Assembly (NCBI GenBank): GCA_036645955.1
Contig: JAVXND010000008.1
Location: forward strand, 1 to 64,000
Origin: Limiplasma sp036645955
GTDB lineage: Bacteria > Bacillota > Clostridia > Christensenellales > Aristaeellaceae
Length of the DNA: 64,000 nt
Reading direction: 5' to 3'
The position numbers and the translations under genes were made by a program. The notes under the pieces were generated by a model. It had not been told where the DNA came from. It saw nothing but the letters and a program-made list of their open reading frames with translations, and searched no databases. Positions 34,903 through 43,551 of the stretch are shown piece after piece (position 1 is the stretch's first letter; each line of letters begins with the position of its first letter).

Positions 34903-36930
34903 TTATGCCTGCGGTGCGTCCTCACTCTTGGCAGCTTCTGCTTCCAGTGCGGTGCCAACTGCTTCTACATCCACAGCAACAGCCTCTTCGCCATTTTCGT
35001 TAGCGGGTGCCGCTTCGGCGGGAGCTTCCGGCTCAAGCAACGCGCGAATGCTCAAGCTAATCCGCTTGGCTTCGGGATCAATGCCCAGCACCTTCACCTG
35101 CACCTCTTGCCCAACCTTCACCGCATCTTCTACTTTGTTGATACGTGTGGTTGCGCATTGGCTGATATGAACCAAACCATCAATGCCCGGCTCAAGCTCC
35201 ACAAAAGCGCCAAACGTTGTAATACGAACCACTTTGCCCGTTACCACAGCGCCTTCAGGGTACTTTTCGGGAGCCAGATCCCAAGGCTTGGGTTGGAGCT
35301 GCTTTAAGCCAAGCTGAATGCGTTCACGCTCGGGATCAAAGCTCAAAATTTTCACATCCACCTCTTGATCGGGCGAAACAATTTCAGAGGGATGCTTCAC
35401 ATGCGCCCAGCTTAGGTCGGTTACATGGATGAGGCCATCCACGCCGCCCAAGTCTACAAACGCGCCAAAGTCGGTCAGGCGGCGTACAATACCGTGTACC
35501 ACATCGCCCTCATGCAATTTCGACCATGCATCGGCCTTCTTAGCGGCAGATTCTTCTTTTACCACAGCGCGGCGGCTGGCCACAATGCGTTTTTTAGCCT
35601 CGTCAAGCTCAATGATTTTGAGCTTGAGCGTTTGCCCAACAAACTCGCCGATTTTCTCAACATAGCGGTTGGAGAGCTGGGAAGCGGGTACGAATGCGCG
35701 GATGCCGTTGACCATGCAAATCAAGCCGCCTTTGACGACTTCCTTGCCAATGCCCTCCACATACTCGTTGTTTTCGTTCTTTTGCACCAGCTCCATAAAA
35801 GCCTTGCGGTTTAGAATGTTACGCTGTGAAAGCAGAACGTTGCCTTCGCCATCGTTTACCTTGACAACTTCAACTTCGATTTCGTCGCCAAGCTCCACAT
35901 TCTCCGTTACCAAGTCCTCGCGCTTAATCAAACCATCAGACTTAAAGCCAATGTTAACGCAGACCTCATCCTCGGTAATTTGCACAACAGTGCCCGTCAC
36001 AGTCTGCCCGGGTCTGATCTTGACCAGCGTCGCTTCCACGTCAGCCATAAAGCTGTTTTTTTCCGCCTCCTCGGTGGAAACCTGTCGGTCCAATTGTTCC
36101 TTGTCAGTCATGCGTGTGACAACCTCCTTAAGTGACCAATCCGGCGTGCTAGCGCCGGCGGTAATTCCAATGGATTCCGAATGGATATATGCAAAGCCCG
36201 GCGGAATATCCGCCGCGCGCTCTACCAATAGGGTACGCTCACAAATTCCCTTACAGGTTTCATAGAGCTTTCGCGTGTTCGCGCTGTTTTTGCCGCCCAC
36301 CACCAGCATCGCATCTACTTGAGAAGCAAGGCGCTTGGCCTCCGCTTGCCTAAGCACGGTTGCGGTACAGATGGTATCTTGAACGGTTAAATCGGCTACG
36401 CGCGTGCGCAGTATGGGCAATATTTCTTCCCAGTGCTCATGGGGAAAGGTGGTTTGCGAAACCGCAAGCGCTTTGGGAAGCTCTGGTAACGCAAGCGCTT
36501 CTTCAGGGGTTTGAACGGTAAAAACTTGGCCTTGTCCATAACCAATGGTGCCAATCACCTCTGGATGATCCTCTTGCCCAATTAAAATCACAGGGGAACC
36601 ATCCGCGCTATACTTGGAAACCACCTCGTGCAGCCTTGCCACAAACGGGCAAGTCAGATCAATCACACACTGCGCAACTTCACACAAATGCTTCATAACC
36701 TCTGGCGCAATGCCGTGGCTGCGGACGATTACGGTTTTTCCTCGGGCCTGTGCAATCTCGTGAATGGCTGAAACGCGAACGGTTTCAAGCTTTTCGATAA
36801 CTTGCGGATTGTGAACCAACTCACCGAAGGTAACAATTTCCGCGCCACTCCCAGCTGCCTTGAGCGCTTCATTCACCGCGCGCCGCACTCCCATACAAAA
36901 CCCCGCGTGCTGCGCCATTTGAATTGGCAT
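34903..36930 (-). CDS. ispH: IspH (HMBPP reductase) fused to ribosomal protein S1
   Basis: A 675-residue bifunctional protein. Residues 1-285 are IspH, the [4Fe-4S] enzyme of the last step of the MEP isoprenoid pathway: cluster cysteines in HAGFCMGVRRAV, IDLTCPF and QDTICTAT, plus HNPQVI, the Glu in EDHPEVIG and the end GITAGASTPDW. Residues about 320-650 carry four S1 RNA-binding domains (for example GTVVQITEDEVCVNIGFKSDGL and GIVRRLTDFGAFVDLGGVDGL), with an Ala/Glu tail. This fusion is known in Clostridia and replaces a stand-alone rpsA. GGGAGGGCGAATGA precedes the start. It follows the cmk-plsC gene, the usual clostridial order. Confidence 0.96.
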   Translation of the reverse strand: MPIQMAQHAGFCMGVRRAVNEALKAAGSGAEIVTFGELVHNPQVIEKLETVRVSAIHEIAQARGKTVIVRSHGIAPEVMKHLCEVAQCVIDLTCPFVARLHEVVSKYSADGSPVILIGQEDHPEVIGTIGYGQGQVFTVQTPEEALALPELPKALAVSQTTFPHEHWEEILPILRTRVADLTVQDTICTATVLRQAEAKRLASQVDAMLVVGGKNSANTRKLYETCKGICERTLLVERAADIPPGFAYIHSESIGITAGASTPDWSLKEVVTRMTDKEQLDRQVSTEEAEKNSFMADVEATLVKIRPGQTVTGTVVQITEDEVCVNIGFKSDGLIKREDLVTENVELGDEIEVEVVKVNDGEGNVLLSQRNILNRKAFMELVQKNENNEYVEGIGKEVVKGGLICMVNGIRAFVPASQLSNRYVEKIGEFVGQTLKLKIIELDEAKKRIVASRRAVVKEESAAKKADAWSKLHEGDVVHGIVRRLTDFGAFVDLGGVDGLIHVTDLSWAHVKHPSEIVSPDQEVDVKILSFDPERERIQLGLKQLQPKPWDLAPEKYPEGAVVTGKVVRITTFGAFVELEPGIDGLVHISQCATTRINKVEDAVKVGQEVQVKVLGIDPEAKRISLSIRALLEPEAPAEAAPANENGEEAVAVDVEAVGTALEAEAAKSEDAPQA

Positions 36931-37059
36931 TCATTCGCCCTCCCAAGCATATCAAGAACTTTATTCGCCGTTCAATGAAGATTTCCTTCTTTATTCGCAA
37001 TCAAATTCATAAAATTTCAGCGGAAATATTTATTTGGCAAGCTGCGGTGCATCCAGCCA

Positions 37060-38352
37060 TCAGGCCTCCATTGCCTTTTGGCGCATATCGCGGTAGGTTT
37101 GGGTAATCAGGGCAAGTACCTCATCGCAGGCCGCTTTGTTGGTTTCTTTTTTGGCAATCTCGCTTAGCGAAAGGGGCTGTCCATAATACACGTGAATCCG
37201 CTTAAAGAGCCCTACCTCCCCCACAATATAAGCGGGCAGGATCTTTACGCCGCTTCTGAGCGCAATCATGGCAATGCCGCTTTCCAAATTTTCCATCAAG
37301 CCCTGCTTGTACCTTGTCCCCTCTGGGAAAATAGCGAGCGAATGCCCTTGCTTCAACGTTTTTAAGCAGGTGCGCACCGCAGACATATCCATGTTGTGCC
37401 GATCCACGGGAATCATGCGCATATGCTTAAACAGCCAGCGGGTAATGGGGTTGGCGATCAGCTCCTTCTTGCCAAGAAAGCGAAGCTGATAACGGCTGCA
37501 CTTCCAGCCTGCCGCCAATGGGTCTAGCATACTGCTGTGGTTGGCAATCAGAATATAGGGCGCATCCAATTGTGCATTTTCCACATTGTGGTAGGTAATC
37601 GGCATAACCGTTGTAAATAAGAAATGCGCCAATACTCTTGCCATTCGGTAAGCCACGGTGAGCGGTTCCTCAGGCTTTGGCATTTTCCCAAGCTTGATTG
37701 AAATGCGGCGCAATATGTCGCAGACCACCTGCTCCTGTGTAAGCTCTGAGGAATCCAGCAATTGCGCATCTTGAGCGGGGCGCAGAGGATCTACTTTTCG
37801 CGTCATGTCCTGCTCATCGCGGCGAAGCACGTCCGCAAGCACCTCTTCAAGGGTAGAGGGATCGCCCTTGGCTTGAAGCTCCGCAAAGCGCCGTTGCGCG
37901 CGCACCTCCGCAGAGGCCGTCAGGTAAATTTTAAGCGTTGCGTTGGGCAGCACCTTGGTGCCGATGTCGCGGCCATCCAGCAGCATGCTCTGCTGCTTTG
38001 CCAAAGCCTGCTGACGCTCTACCATCACACGGCGAACACCTGCCGCTTTGGAGAGGGTGCTCGTCATCATGCTGATTTCCGGTGTGCGAATCAATGCGGT
38101 TACATCTTTTCCGTCAATCAGCGTGTGCTGTTGCTCCTCCACATAGCGCACCTCGGGCAGTACCCGCTCAGCAAGTGAGCAAAGCGCCTGTTCGTCGGTT
38201 GCTGATATGCCCTCTTTTTGTGCTTGCCATGCAAATGCGCGGTACATAGCGCCCGTATCCAGATGCAAAATATGGAGCCTACGGGCTACCTCCTCTGCTA
38301 CACTGCTCTTGCCAGCCCCCACGGGGCCATCAATGGCGATGGTATATAGCAA
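37060..38352 (-). CDS. cmk: Cytidylate kinase fused to 1-acylglycerol-3-phosphate acyltransferase (cmk-plsC)
   Basis: A 430-residue fusion. The TTG at 38352 (MLYTIAIDGPVGAGKSS) is the likely start, with AGGGAG 6 bases upstream; the longer ATG start adds 20 unrelated residues. Residues 1-220 are (d)CMP kinase: P-loop GPVGAGKSS, LDTGAMYRA, LDGRDIGTKVLP and the Arg-rich lid. Residues about 235-430 are a PlsC-type acyltransferase with the catalytic NHSSMLD (NHx4D) and FPEGTR motifs, which makes phosphatidic acid at the membrane. The two activities are adjacent separate genes in many Clostridia, so this fusion probably arose by loss of a stop. It lies between hutP and ispH-rpsA. Confidence 0.93.
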   Translation of the reverse strand: MLYTIAIDGPVGAGKSSVAEEVARRLHILHLDTGAMYRAFAWQAQKEGISATDEQALCSLAERVLPEVRYVEEQQHTLIDGKDVTALIRTPEISMMTSTLSKAAGVRRVMVERQQALAKQQSMLLDGRDIGTKVLPNATLKIYLTASAEVRAQRRFAELQAKGDPSTLEEVLADVLRRDEQDMTRKVDPLRPAQDAQLLDSSELTQEQVVCDILRRISIKLGKMPKPEEPLTVAYRMARVLAHFLFTTVMPITYHNVENAQLDAPYILIANHSSMLDPLAAGWKCSRYQLRFLGKKELIANPITRWLFKHMRMIPVDRHNMDMSAVRTCLKTLKQGHSLAIFPEGTRYKQGLMENLESGIAMIALRSGVKILPAYIVGEVGLFKRIHVYYGQPLSLSEIAKKETNKAACDEVLALITQTYRDMRQKAMEA

Positions 38353-38381
38353 TCCAAACTCCCTCTTTTCTGTTATTAGCG

Positions 38382-38804
38382 TTATATGGCACGGTGACCC
38401 AGCCCAATGCACACTTCATCCAGGTGCCCAAGGCCGATGCTGAAAAACGCCGCTACCGCCACATGCTCGCCGCAACGCGCAATGCCCACCTTGCCCCCCA
38501 CATTCATGCCCAATGCCTTGGGCGTGATTTGGTTGAGTGCCTCCCGTGCGGCACCAGCCACCGCGCCTTCTTCAAGGTGGGATTGGCTGATCACCAATTC
38601 CCGCTTGGCCGCAACCACTGCGCGTTCCACAATGCGCACAATTCCAGGTAAAAAGTCGCCCCCAAAGTCTGCGGCGGCCGAAACAATGTCCTGCTGTGCA
38701 AAAAGCTTGCGCAGGCTTTGTTCTTCCTCTCGGCTTTGGGTCATGCTTAGCTCAATCGCCGCTTTCGCGACCTCTCGGCTCCCAATCGGCGGTTTGTCTT
38801 GCAT
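38382..38804 (-). CDS. hutP: HutP-family RNA-binding protein
   Basis: A 140-residue protein of the family of HutP, the Bacillus antiterminator that binds RNA when L-histidine and a divalent metal are present. The conserved C-terminal half is visible: ALGMNVGGKVGIARCGEHVA, AAFFSIGLGHLDEV and the final GLGHRAI, whose last His corresponds to the metal and ligand site region of HutP. No histidine-utilisation genes are here; in Clostridia this homologue often stands beside cmk, so its RNA target may be different. The start follows AAGAGGCG. It is 29 bases upstream of the cmk-plsC start and probably leads that operon. Confidence 0.85.
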   Translation of the reverse strand: MQDKPPIGSREVAKAAIELSMTQSREEEQSLRKLFAQQDIVSAAADFGGDFLPGIVRIVERAVVAAKRELVISQSHLEEGAVAGAAREALNQITPKALGMNVGGKVGIARCGEHVAVAAFFSIGLGHLDEVCIGLGHRAI

Positions 38805-38841
38805 AAAGCACGCCTCTTCCCATCAAAATTCATTGGTTTTT

Positions 38842-38870
38842 ATGATAGCATGCACCGCCGCCATGCGCAA
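38842..38870 (-). promoter_or_regulatory. Promoter of hutP-cmk-plsC-ispH-rpsA
   Basis: On the minus strand TTGCGC (38865-38870), 17 bases, TATCAT (38842-38847), about 38 bases before the hutP start. Confidence 0.6.
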
Positions 38871-38900
38871 GGCTTTTGTGCTCATTTGGCATCCATATCA

Positions 38901-39968
38901 TCAAATGGGGGTTACCTGAATCATCACGGGATTATGATCGCTGTTTCGAAAGTTGAGGTCGATGGTTTCCACATGGTTGAGCTTTATATTGTCCGATAAA
39001 ATAAAGCCGTCAATCACGTAAAATTGAGCGTTTTTGCGATCGCCGTCATAGGGTTTATTCAGCAGGCGGCAGGTGGGGGCGGATGCGTCAAACGCATAGC
39101 GGAAGCCCTTTGGCAGGTCCGCATTTTCAAGCTTGCCGGGCAGCCATTCGCTTCCCGCTAAAATGGGATAGGCCTCCTGCGCACCCTCAAAGGTTTGGTT
39201 AAAATCTCCGCCCGCAATCACATAATTGCCATTGCGATATTCCGCCAGCATCATATCCATCAATTGCCGGGTTTGTGCCGCCTTGCCCGCACCATCGTCA
39301 TAAGCCTCCATGTGCAGGTTAATCAATACCAGCTCATGCTCCGTGCCCGCTACGGGCACGCGCTCCACAAGCAAGCAGCGCTTTAAATTGGCCAGCCGAA
39401 TCGGCCAGCGAAAGGGTACGGGCAGGCTTTCGCGCGTTGCTTCGCTCACGCGCAAATTGGTCAGGGTTTGTATGCCGCCCGCCACCCTGCCAATGGGCGG
39501 CAAAGGGTAGGGCACATAGCTGCATTTGTAGTTATAGGCAAATGCCGCATTGAGCGAAAGCCCGTGTTGATAATGGCTTGCCGCATCTATTCCATAGGAA
39601 CGCTGTGAATCCCGATCCACCTCTTGCAGAAAATACACATCCGCGTTTTGCTGTGCTAGCCCGCTTAAAATGCTCGAAAGGTTTTCTTCTACCTCTTCCT
39701 TGGAATCAGGCTGTACCTTGGTGCCGCCATCCATGAAAAAATCTTGGTCGCGATCAAGCCCCGCGTAGCCCGTGTTAAACGTAACCAGCTTGATCATCTC
39801 CCCCAATTGCACCTCGTTGTTTCGTGCGGCTTGGGTTATTTCAACGGGCTCCACGTCCTCTGGCTGATACTCGGTAATGGAAAGGAAGCCCAGCAAGCCC
39901 ACCACCAGCACAATGAGCACCGCCGCCAAAATAAGCAACGCCTTTGATAGCCACTTCAGTAAAATCAT
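38901..39968 (-). CDS. Membrane-anchored endonuclease/exonuclease/phosphatase-family protein
   Basis: A 355-residue protein with one N-terminal membrane segment (about 8-32, ALLILAAVLIVLVVGLLGFL) and an outside EEP catalytic domain. Conserved metal and active-site elements are KLVTFNTGYAG, YFLQEVDRDSQR with the metal-binding Glu, LINLHMEAYD, IAGGDFNQT and SDHNPVMIQV with the catalytic Asp-His. The family includes DNases, sphingomyelinases and inositol phosphatases; the external location argues for a nuclease or lipid/phosphoester hydrolase acting on outside substrates. A precise substrate cannot be given. Confidence 0.85.
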   Translation of the reverse strand: MILLKWLSKALLILAAVLIVLVVGLLGFLSITEYQPEDVEPVEITQAARNNEVQLGEMIKLVTFNTGYAGLDRDQDFFMDGGTKVQPDSKEEVEENLSSILSGLAQQNADVYFLQEVDRDSQRSYGIDAASHYQHGLSLNAAFAYNYKCSYVPYPLPPIGRVAGGIQTLTNLRVSEATRESLPVPFRWPIRLANLKRCLLVERVPVAGTEHELVLINLHMEAYDDGAGKAAQTRQLMDMMLAEYRNGNYVIAGGDFNQTFEGAQEAYPILAGSEWLPGKLENADLPKGFRYAFDASAPTCRLLNKPYDGDRKNAQFYVIDGFILSDNIKLNHVETIDLNFRNSDHNPVMIQVTPI

Positions 39969-40017
39969 ATGCCTTTACTCCTTGCCTTTAACAGACTTTG
40001 AAGTTGTTTGCAAACTT

Positions 40018-40046
40018 ATCATACCACAGATAGCCCCATCGCTCAA
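40018..40046 (-). promoter_or_regulatory. Promoter of the EEP-family gene
   Basis: On the minus strand TTGAGC (40041-40046), 17 bases, TATGAT (40018-40023), about 50 bases before the start codon at 39968. Confidence 0.7.
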
Positions 40047-40082
40047 GCAAAATGATTTTTCATTTTTCATTTTTCGGTGCTC

Positions 40083-40121
40083 AAAAGCGGCTGTACCACG
40101 GATTGTGGCACAGCCGCTTTT
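40083..40121 (-). terminator. Terminator of the PrsA-like gene
   Basis: Arms AAAAGCGGCTGT (40083-40094) and ACAGCCGCTTTT (40110-40121), with an inner CCAC/GTGG pairing. A T run follows the stem on each strand. Confidence 0.8.
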
Positions 40122-40138
40122 CATGTATGCGCTTTGGC

Positions 40139-41506
40139 TTAGTCTGCCAAACGTTCTCTGTAAATCTTAGCGTTTGCGTCCTTTACCCATTGCGCAACGG
40201 TTTCGTTATACTGATCGTTTTGCATGGTAAGGAGCAGGTCGCTTTTTACCGTATCCTTAACGGTGTCAAATGCCACTGCGCCTGAAGCCGCATCGCTTTG
40301 ATACTTGATAAAATGAACGCCCATGCTCGTGCGCACAGCAGGAGACGCTTCGCCAACAGCCTTGAGTGCCATGGACGCTTGCGTAAATTCCGCTACCCAA
40401 TTCGTGCTCTTTTCGCAAACCAAGTAGCCCGTATCCATTGTGGGGGCGTTCTGCATGCCAGGATCTTCGCCGAATTCCTTCATCACAGCGTCAAAGTCCT
40501 CACCCGCAGTCAGCTTTGCTAAAACCTCGTCTACCTTAGGCTGAATGGCCGTGTAGCCCGCTTCCTTAGCGGCGTCCAGCTGTTTTTGAAGCTCTGCGAT
40601 TTCTGTGTTGAGCTGATCCTTTGCCGTTGTTTGCTCCGCACGTGTTTTCGCGGTTGCTTCGTCGTCTGCGGCGGCATCGGTTCCCAAATCTGCCATAGCC
40701 GTTTCAATGTTGCTCAGCTGCGTTTGCTTTTCGCTCATTTGTGCGGACAGCTCGTTGATTTTGGTGGTATCCGCATCCAGCAATTTAATCAGAATGTTTT
40801 TCACATAGCGGTAGCCGGCGGGTACATAATAAACCTCGCCGCCGTTTTGCGCATCCGTACCATAAGCGCCGGGATTGGTTTCGTATTTGGCTGTAGCGTC
40901 CGCTACGAGCTTATCATACTGCGCCTTGACTTCGTCGTCGCTCACGGCTACGTCCTTGACAACCTCCGCCTTGAGCTTTTCACCCGCCTTGGTAAGCTTC
41001 TCGTTTTCCAAAAGCTGTTCCGAGGTGGGGTAAGCAAGCTCTGTCATTTTATCCGCAACCGCCTTGTCAAGCTCTTCACCGGTTAGCTTTGTATCGGCAA
41101 AATAACTCATCTTGACATTTTCAATGGCTTGTTGGTTATTTTTGTCTACGGTGGCTTGCATGTCTGCTATTTCTGCGTCCGTAAAGGTGTTCATGTTCAT
41201 CTCGGTCTTTTTTTGCTCGATCACCGCTTGCTCAACCAAGCCGTTAAGAACGTTTTCTTGGCTATCGGCAATCACTTTTTTGTCCGTCTTGTCAAAAGCC
41301 ATGCCATACATTTGGTACATATATTCCTGATAATCCAGCGCTTGGGCAAGCTGTGCCTTGACCTCGCCCTTTGTAAAGGTCTTACCCGCCGCCTCAATAA
41401 TCACCGTTTGTTTGTCTACCTCAGCGTCCTTAACAACCAAGGAACAGCTCGTTGTTGCGGCCAAGGCCACAACCAACATCAATGCCAGAATAACACGCTT
41501 ACGCAT
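40139..41506 (-). CDS. PrsA/SurA-like peptidyl-prolyl isomerase foldase with coiled-coil insert
   Basis: A 455-residue exported folding factor. The ATG at 41506 follows GGAGAG and begins a signal peptide (MRKRVILALMLVVALAATTS) with a Cys at residue 21. The Cys suggests a lipoprotein, although the residues before it (TTS) are not the classic lipobox. The N-terminal SurA-like helices (about 50-240) are followed by a parvulin-type rotamase domain that starts at YVKNILIKL and resumes at AKLTAGEDFDAVMKEFGEDP, with the family end TSMGVHFIKYQSD. Between these halves about 75 residues of Gln/Glu/Lys heptads form a predicted coiled coil, an unusual insertion. It likely assists folding of exported proteins outside the membrane. 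Confidence 0.87.
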   Translation of the reverse strand: MRKRVILALMLVVALAATTSCSLVVKDAEVDKQTVIIEAAGKTFTKGEVKAQLAQALDYQEYMYQMYGMAFDKTDKKVIADSQENVLNGLVEQAVIEQKKTEMNMNTFTDAEIADMQATVDKNNQQAIENVKMSYFADTKLTGEELDKAVADKMTELAYPTSEQLLENEKLTKAGEKLKAEVVKDVAVSDDEVKAQYDKLVADATAKYETNPGAYGTDAQNGGEVYYVPAGYRYVKNILIKLLDADTTKINELSAQMSEKQTQLSNIETAMADLGTDAAADDEATAKTRAEQTTAKDQLNTEIAELQKQLDAAKEAGYTAIQPKVDEVLAKLTAGEDFDAVMKEFGEDPGMQNAPTMDTGYLVCEKSTNWVAEFTQASMALKAVGEASPAVRTSMGVHFIKYQSDAASGAVAFDTVKDTVKSDLLLTMQNDQYNETVAQWVKDANAKIYRERLAD

Positions 41507-41549
41507 GGGTCGTCTCTCCAATCGTGAAAGTATTTGTGTCGCTTTGAGC

Positions 41550-41578
41550 ATTATAACCGATACCCAACCAATGGGCAA
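41550..41578 (-). promoter_or_regulatory. Strong promoter of the PrsA-like gene
   Basis: On the minus strand TTGCCC (41573-41578), 17 bases, TATAAT (41550-41555), 44 bases before the start codon. Confidence 0.8.
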
Positions 41579-41628
41579 GAGTTTTTTGGGAAGTTCATGG
41601 GTCGTTCATGATTGCGTTGGCTCTGCCT

Positions 41629-42195
41629 TTAGTGGCAATCCTTGCCCTTCAACGCATAGCTCATCAATGTGCCGCCATCCTTTAAGCATTTAATGGTAAA
41701 AATGCCTTTTTCATATACCATATAGCTTTGAGGCTGATTTTCTTTGGGCAGTGCGGCCGAACCCGGGTTTAGGTAGACATAATCCGCCAGTTCCTTCACG
41801 CAATGCACGTGGGTATGCCCATGAATCAGCATGTCCCCCGCGCTATGAGGCGGCGGGCATTCCGAATGAAACAGATGACCATGCGTTACAAAGGCACAAT
41901 GCGCATTTTCAAGCTCAAGCAACGCGTAATCTGCCATGATGGGAAATTGAAGCACCATCTGGTCAATTTCCGCATCGCAATTGCCGCGCACACAAAGCGG
42001 CGTCATTTTGCATTCGTTGAGCATTTGAATCACCGCTTTGGGTTCATAATGCGCGGGCAAGCTGTTTCGCGGGCCATGATACAGCAAATCCCCCAGCAAA
42101 AAGAAGCGCTGTGCGTCCTCAAGCTGCAAGCGCTCAAGCACCTGCTCGCACGCGGAAGCCGAGCCGTGAATATCGGATGCAAACAAAATTTTCAA
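41629..42195 (-). CDS. YfcE-type metallophosphodiesterase
   Basis: A 188-residue calcineurin-like phosphoesterase of the YfcE/MJ0936 type. The five metal-binding motifs are all present: ASDIHGS, GDLLYHGPRN, VRGNCDAE, THGHLFH and HGHTHVHC. The start is a TTG whose bases overlap the TGA stop of the upstream nuclease gene (TTGA), so the two are translationally coupled. The natural substrate of the family is not settled; phosphodiesters are hydrolysed in vitro. Confidence 0.9.
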   Translation of the reverse strand: MKILFASDIHGSASACEQVLERLQLEDAQRFFLLGDLLYHGPRNSLPAHYEPKAVIQMLNECKMTPLCVRGNCDAEIDQMVLQFPIMADYALLELENAHCAFVTHGHLFHSECPPPHSAGDMLIHGHTHVHCVKELADYVYLNPGSAALPKENQPQSYMVYEKGIFTIKCLKDGGTLMSYALKGKDCH

Positions 42196-42959
42196 TCAAA
42201 GTCCACCCCTTCCAATTCCAGCACAATGGGGCAATGATCGCTTCCTAAAACATCCGCGTTAATCTCCGCACGCGTGATTTTTGAGGCAATTCGCTCGCTT
42301 ACCAAAAAATAATCGATGCGCCAGCCAATGTTGCGGTCACGGCTTTTCATCATATAGCTCCACCAAGTATAAGCATCCCTTGCATCCGGATGCAAATAAC
42401 GGAAGCTATCCACAAAGCCTCTGCTTAACAGCGCCGTCATTTGATTGCGCTCCTGAGTGGTAAAGCCCGCATTTTGTGTGTTGGTTTTTGGGTTTTTGAG
42501 ATCAATTTCCTGATGCGCTACATTCATATCGCCGCAAACAATGACCGGCTTTTTTTCATCCAGCCCGCAAAGATAATCCGCAAAGGCCGCTTCCCATGTC
42601 ATGCGATAATCAAGCCGTGTAAGCTCCCGCTGACTATTGGGCGTGTAGACCGTCACCAAATAAAACGTTGGATATTCAAGCGTGATGATGCGGCCCTCAT
42701 GATTGTGCTCCTGCGCATCCATGCCATAGCGCACAGAAAGCGGCGCTTGCTTGGCAAAAATCGCCGTGCCTGAATAGCCTTTCTTTTCAGCGCTATTCCA
42801 ATACTGTTCGTATCCCGCAGGATCAAATTCCGCCTGCCCGCGCTCCATTTTAATTTCCTGCAGGCAAACCGCATCTGCCTCCGCTGCCGCAAAATAATCG
42901 CCAAAGCCCTTGCCTAGGCACGCGCGCAAGCCATTGACATTCCATGAAACAAGCTTCAT
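42192..42959 (-). CDS. xth: Exodeoxyribonuclease III (AP endonuclease)
   Basis: A 255-residue EEP-fold DNA repair enzyme that incises at abasic sites and trims 3' ends. Typical signature blocks are WNVNGLRACLGKGF, LQEIKME with the metal Glu, TVYTPNS, CGDMNVAH, WWSYM and SDHCPIVLEL. The length is normal for the Firmicute ExoA type. Start supported by CGGAGG. It is the first gene of a two-gene unit with the YfcE-type phosphodiesterase and diverges from the DUF3795 gene. Confidence 0.95.
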   Translation of the reverse strand: MKLVSWNVNGLRACLGKGFGDYFAAAEADAVCLQEIKMERGQAEFDPAGYEQYWNSAEKKGYSGTAIFAKQAPLSVRYGMDAQEHNHEGRIITLEYPTFYLVTVYTPNSQRELTRLDYRMTWEAAFADYLCGLDEKKPVIVCGDMNVAHQEIDLKNPKTNTQNAGFTTQERNQMTALLSRGFVDSFRYLHPDARDAYTWWSYMMKSRDRNIGWRIDYFLVSERIASKITRAEINADVLGSDHCPIVLELEGVDFD

Positions 42960-43042
42960 AGCATAACCTCCGAATCGGTAGATGGTACCCTCTTTTATTC
43001 TACCACAGATTACACCGCTGAAACAACGTTATGATTGGTACG

Positions 43043-43071
43043 TTGACTTACCCCTCATCTTTTGCTATACT
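43043..43071 (+). promoter_or_regulatory. Promoter of the DUF3795 gene
   Basis: TTGACT (43043-43048), 17 bases, TATACT (43066-43071). It is near consensus, and 47 bases before the start codon at 43118. Confidence 0.85.
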
Positions 43072-43117
43072 TTGTGCGGAAACAAACGTTCGTTACGGTA
43101 AAGGAGTGTACCTATCA

Positions 43118-43384
43118 ATGATAGAATCTCGTTGCGGTTTACTTTGCAGTGAGTGCAAGTATCGCGAAACCATGAAATGCGAAGGTTGCGTTAAAATAAG
43201 CAAGCCTTATTGGGCGAAAACCTGCCCCATTAAAACTTGCTGTGAAGGCAAAAAGCTGGAGCATTGCGGGCAATGCGACAAGTTTCCCTGCAAACAGCTC
43301 CATGAGTTTGCCTTCGATCCCGCCACCAACGAAGAAGGCACCCGCATAGAGCAGTGCACCGATTGGCAGGGGCTTCGCCCTTGA
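43118..43384 (+). CDS. DUF3795 small cysteine-rich protein
   Basis: An 88-residue protein; the start at 43118 follows AAAGGAG and the promoter. It carries ten or more cysteines, including CGLLCSEC, CEGC, CPIKTCC, CGQC and a final FPC, the pattern of DUF3795 proteins, which are thought to bind metal or an Fe-S cluster. The conserved end (GTRIEQCTDWQ) is also present. The biochemical role of the family is unknown. A strong terminator follows, so the gene is transcribed alone. Confidence 0.85.
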   Translation: MIESRCGLLCSECKYRETMKCEGCVKISKPYWAKTCPIKTCCEGKKLEHCGQCDKFPCKQLHEFAFDPATNEEGTRIEQCTDWQGLRP

Positions 43385-43440
43385 GCCATCACCGCGTTAC
43401 ACACGCGGAGGGGAACGGTAGGCTTGAGCTCTTGCATCCT

Positions 43441-43479
43441 ATGCCGTGCGCTTTAAAAGCGCACGGCATTTGTTTTTTT
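43441..43479 (+). terminator. Strong terminator after the DUF3795 gene
   Basis: Arms ATGCCGTGCGCTTT (43441-43454) and AAAGCGCACGGCAT (43456-43469) are followed by TTGTTTTTTT. Confidence 0.9.
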
Positions 43480-43551
43480 CTAAACAATTATGCGCATTTC
43501 TATGTGGGTCTTTGCAGTGCATGCTACATTTTTCATTTGCTTTAATTTCTA

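Noticed and set aside
36946..36975. Promoter directly before ispH-rpsA (TTGAAC, 18 bases, TATGCT on minus)
   Set aside because: Transcription would start inside the ribosome binding site, so it is probably chance; the gene is more likely read from upstream.
42970..43010. Promoter of the exodeoxyribonuclease gene
   Set aside because: A TAGAAT-like -10 exists on the minus strand but the -35 is poor, so I did not list it.
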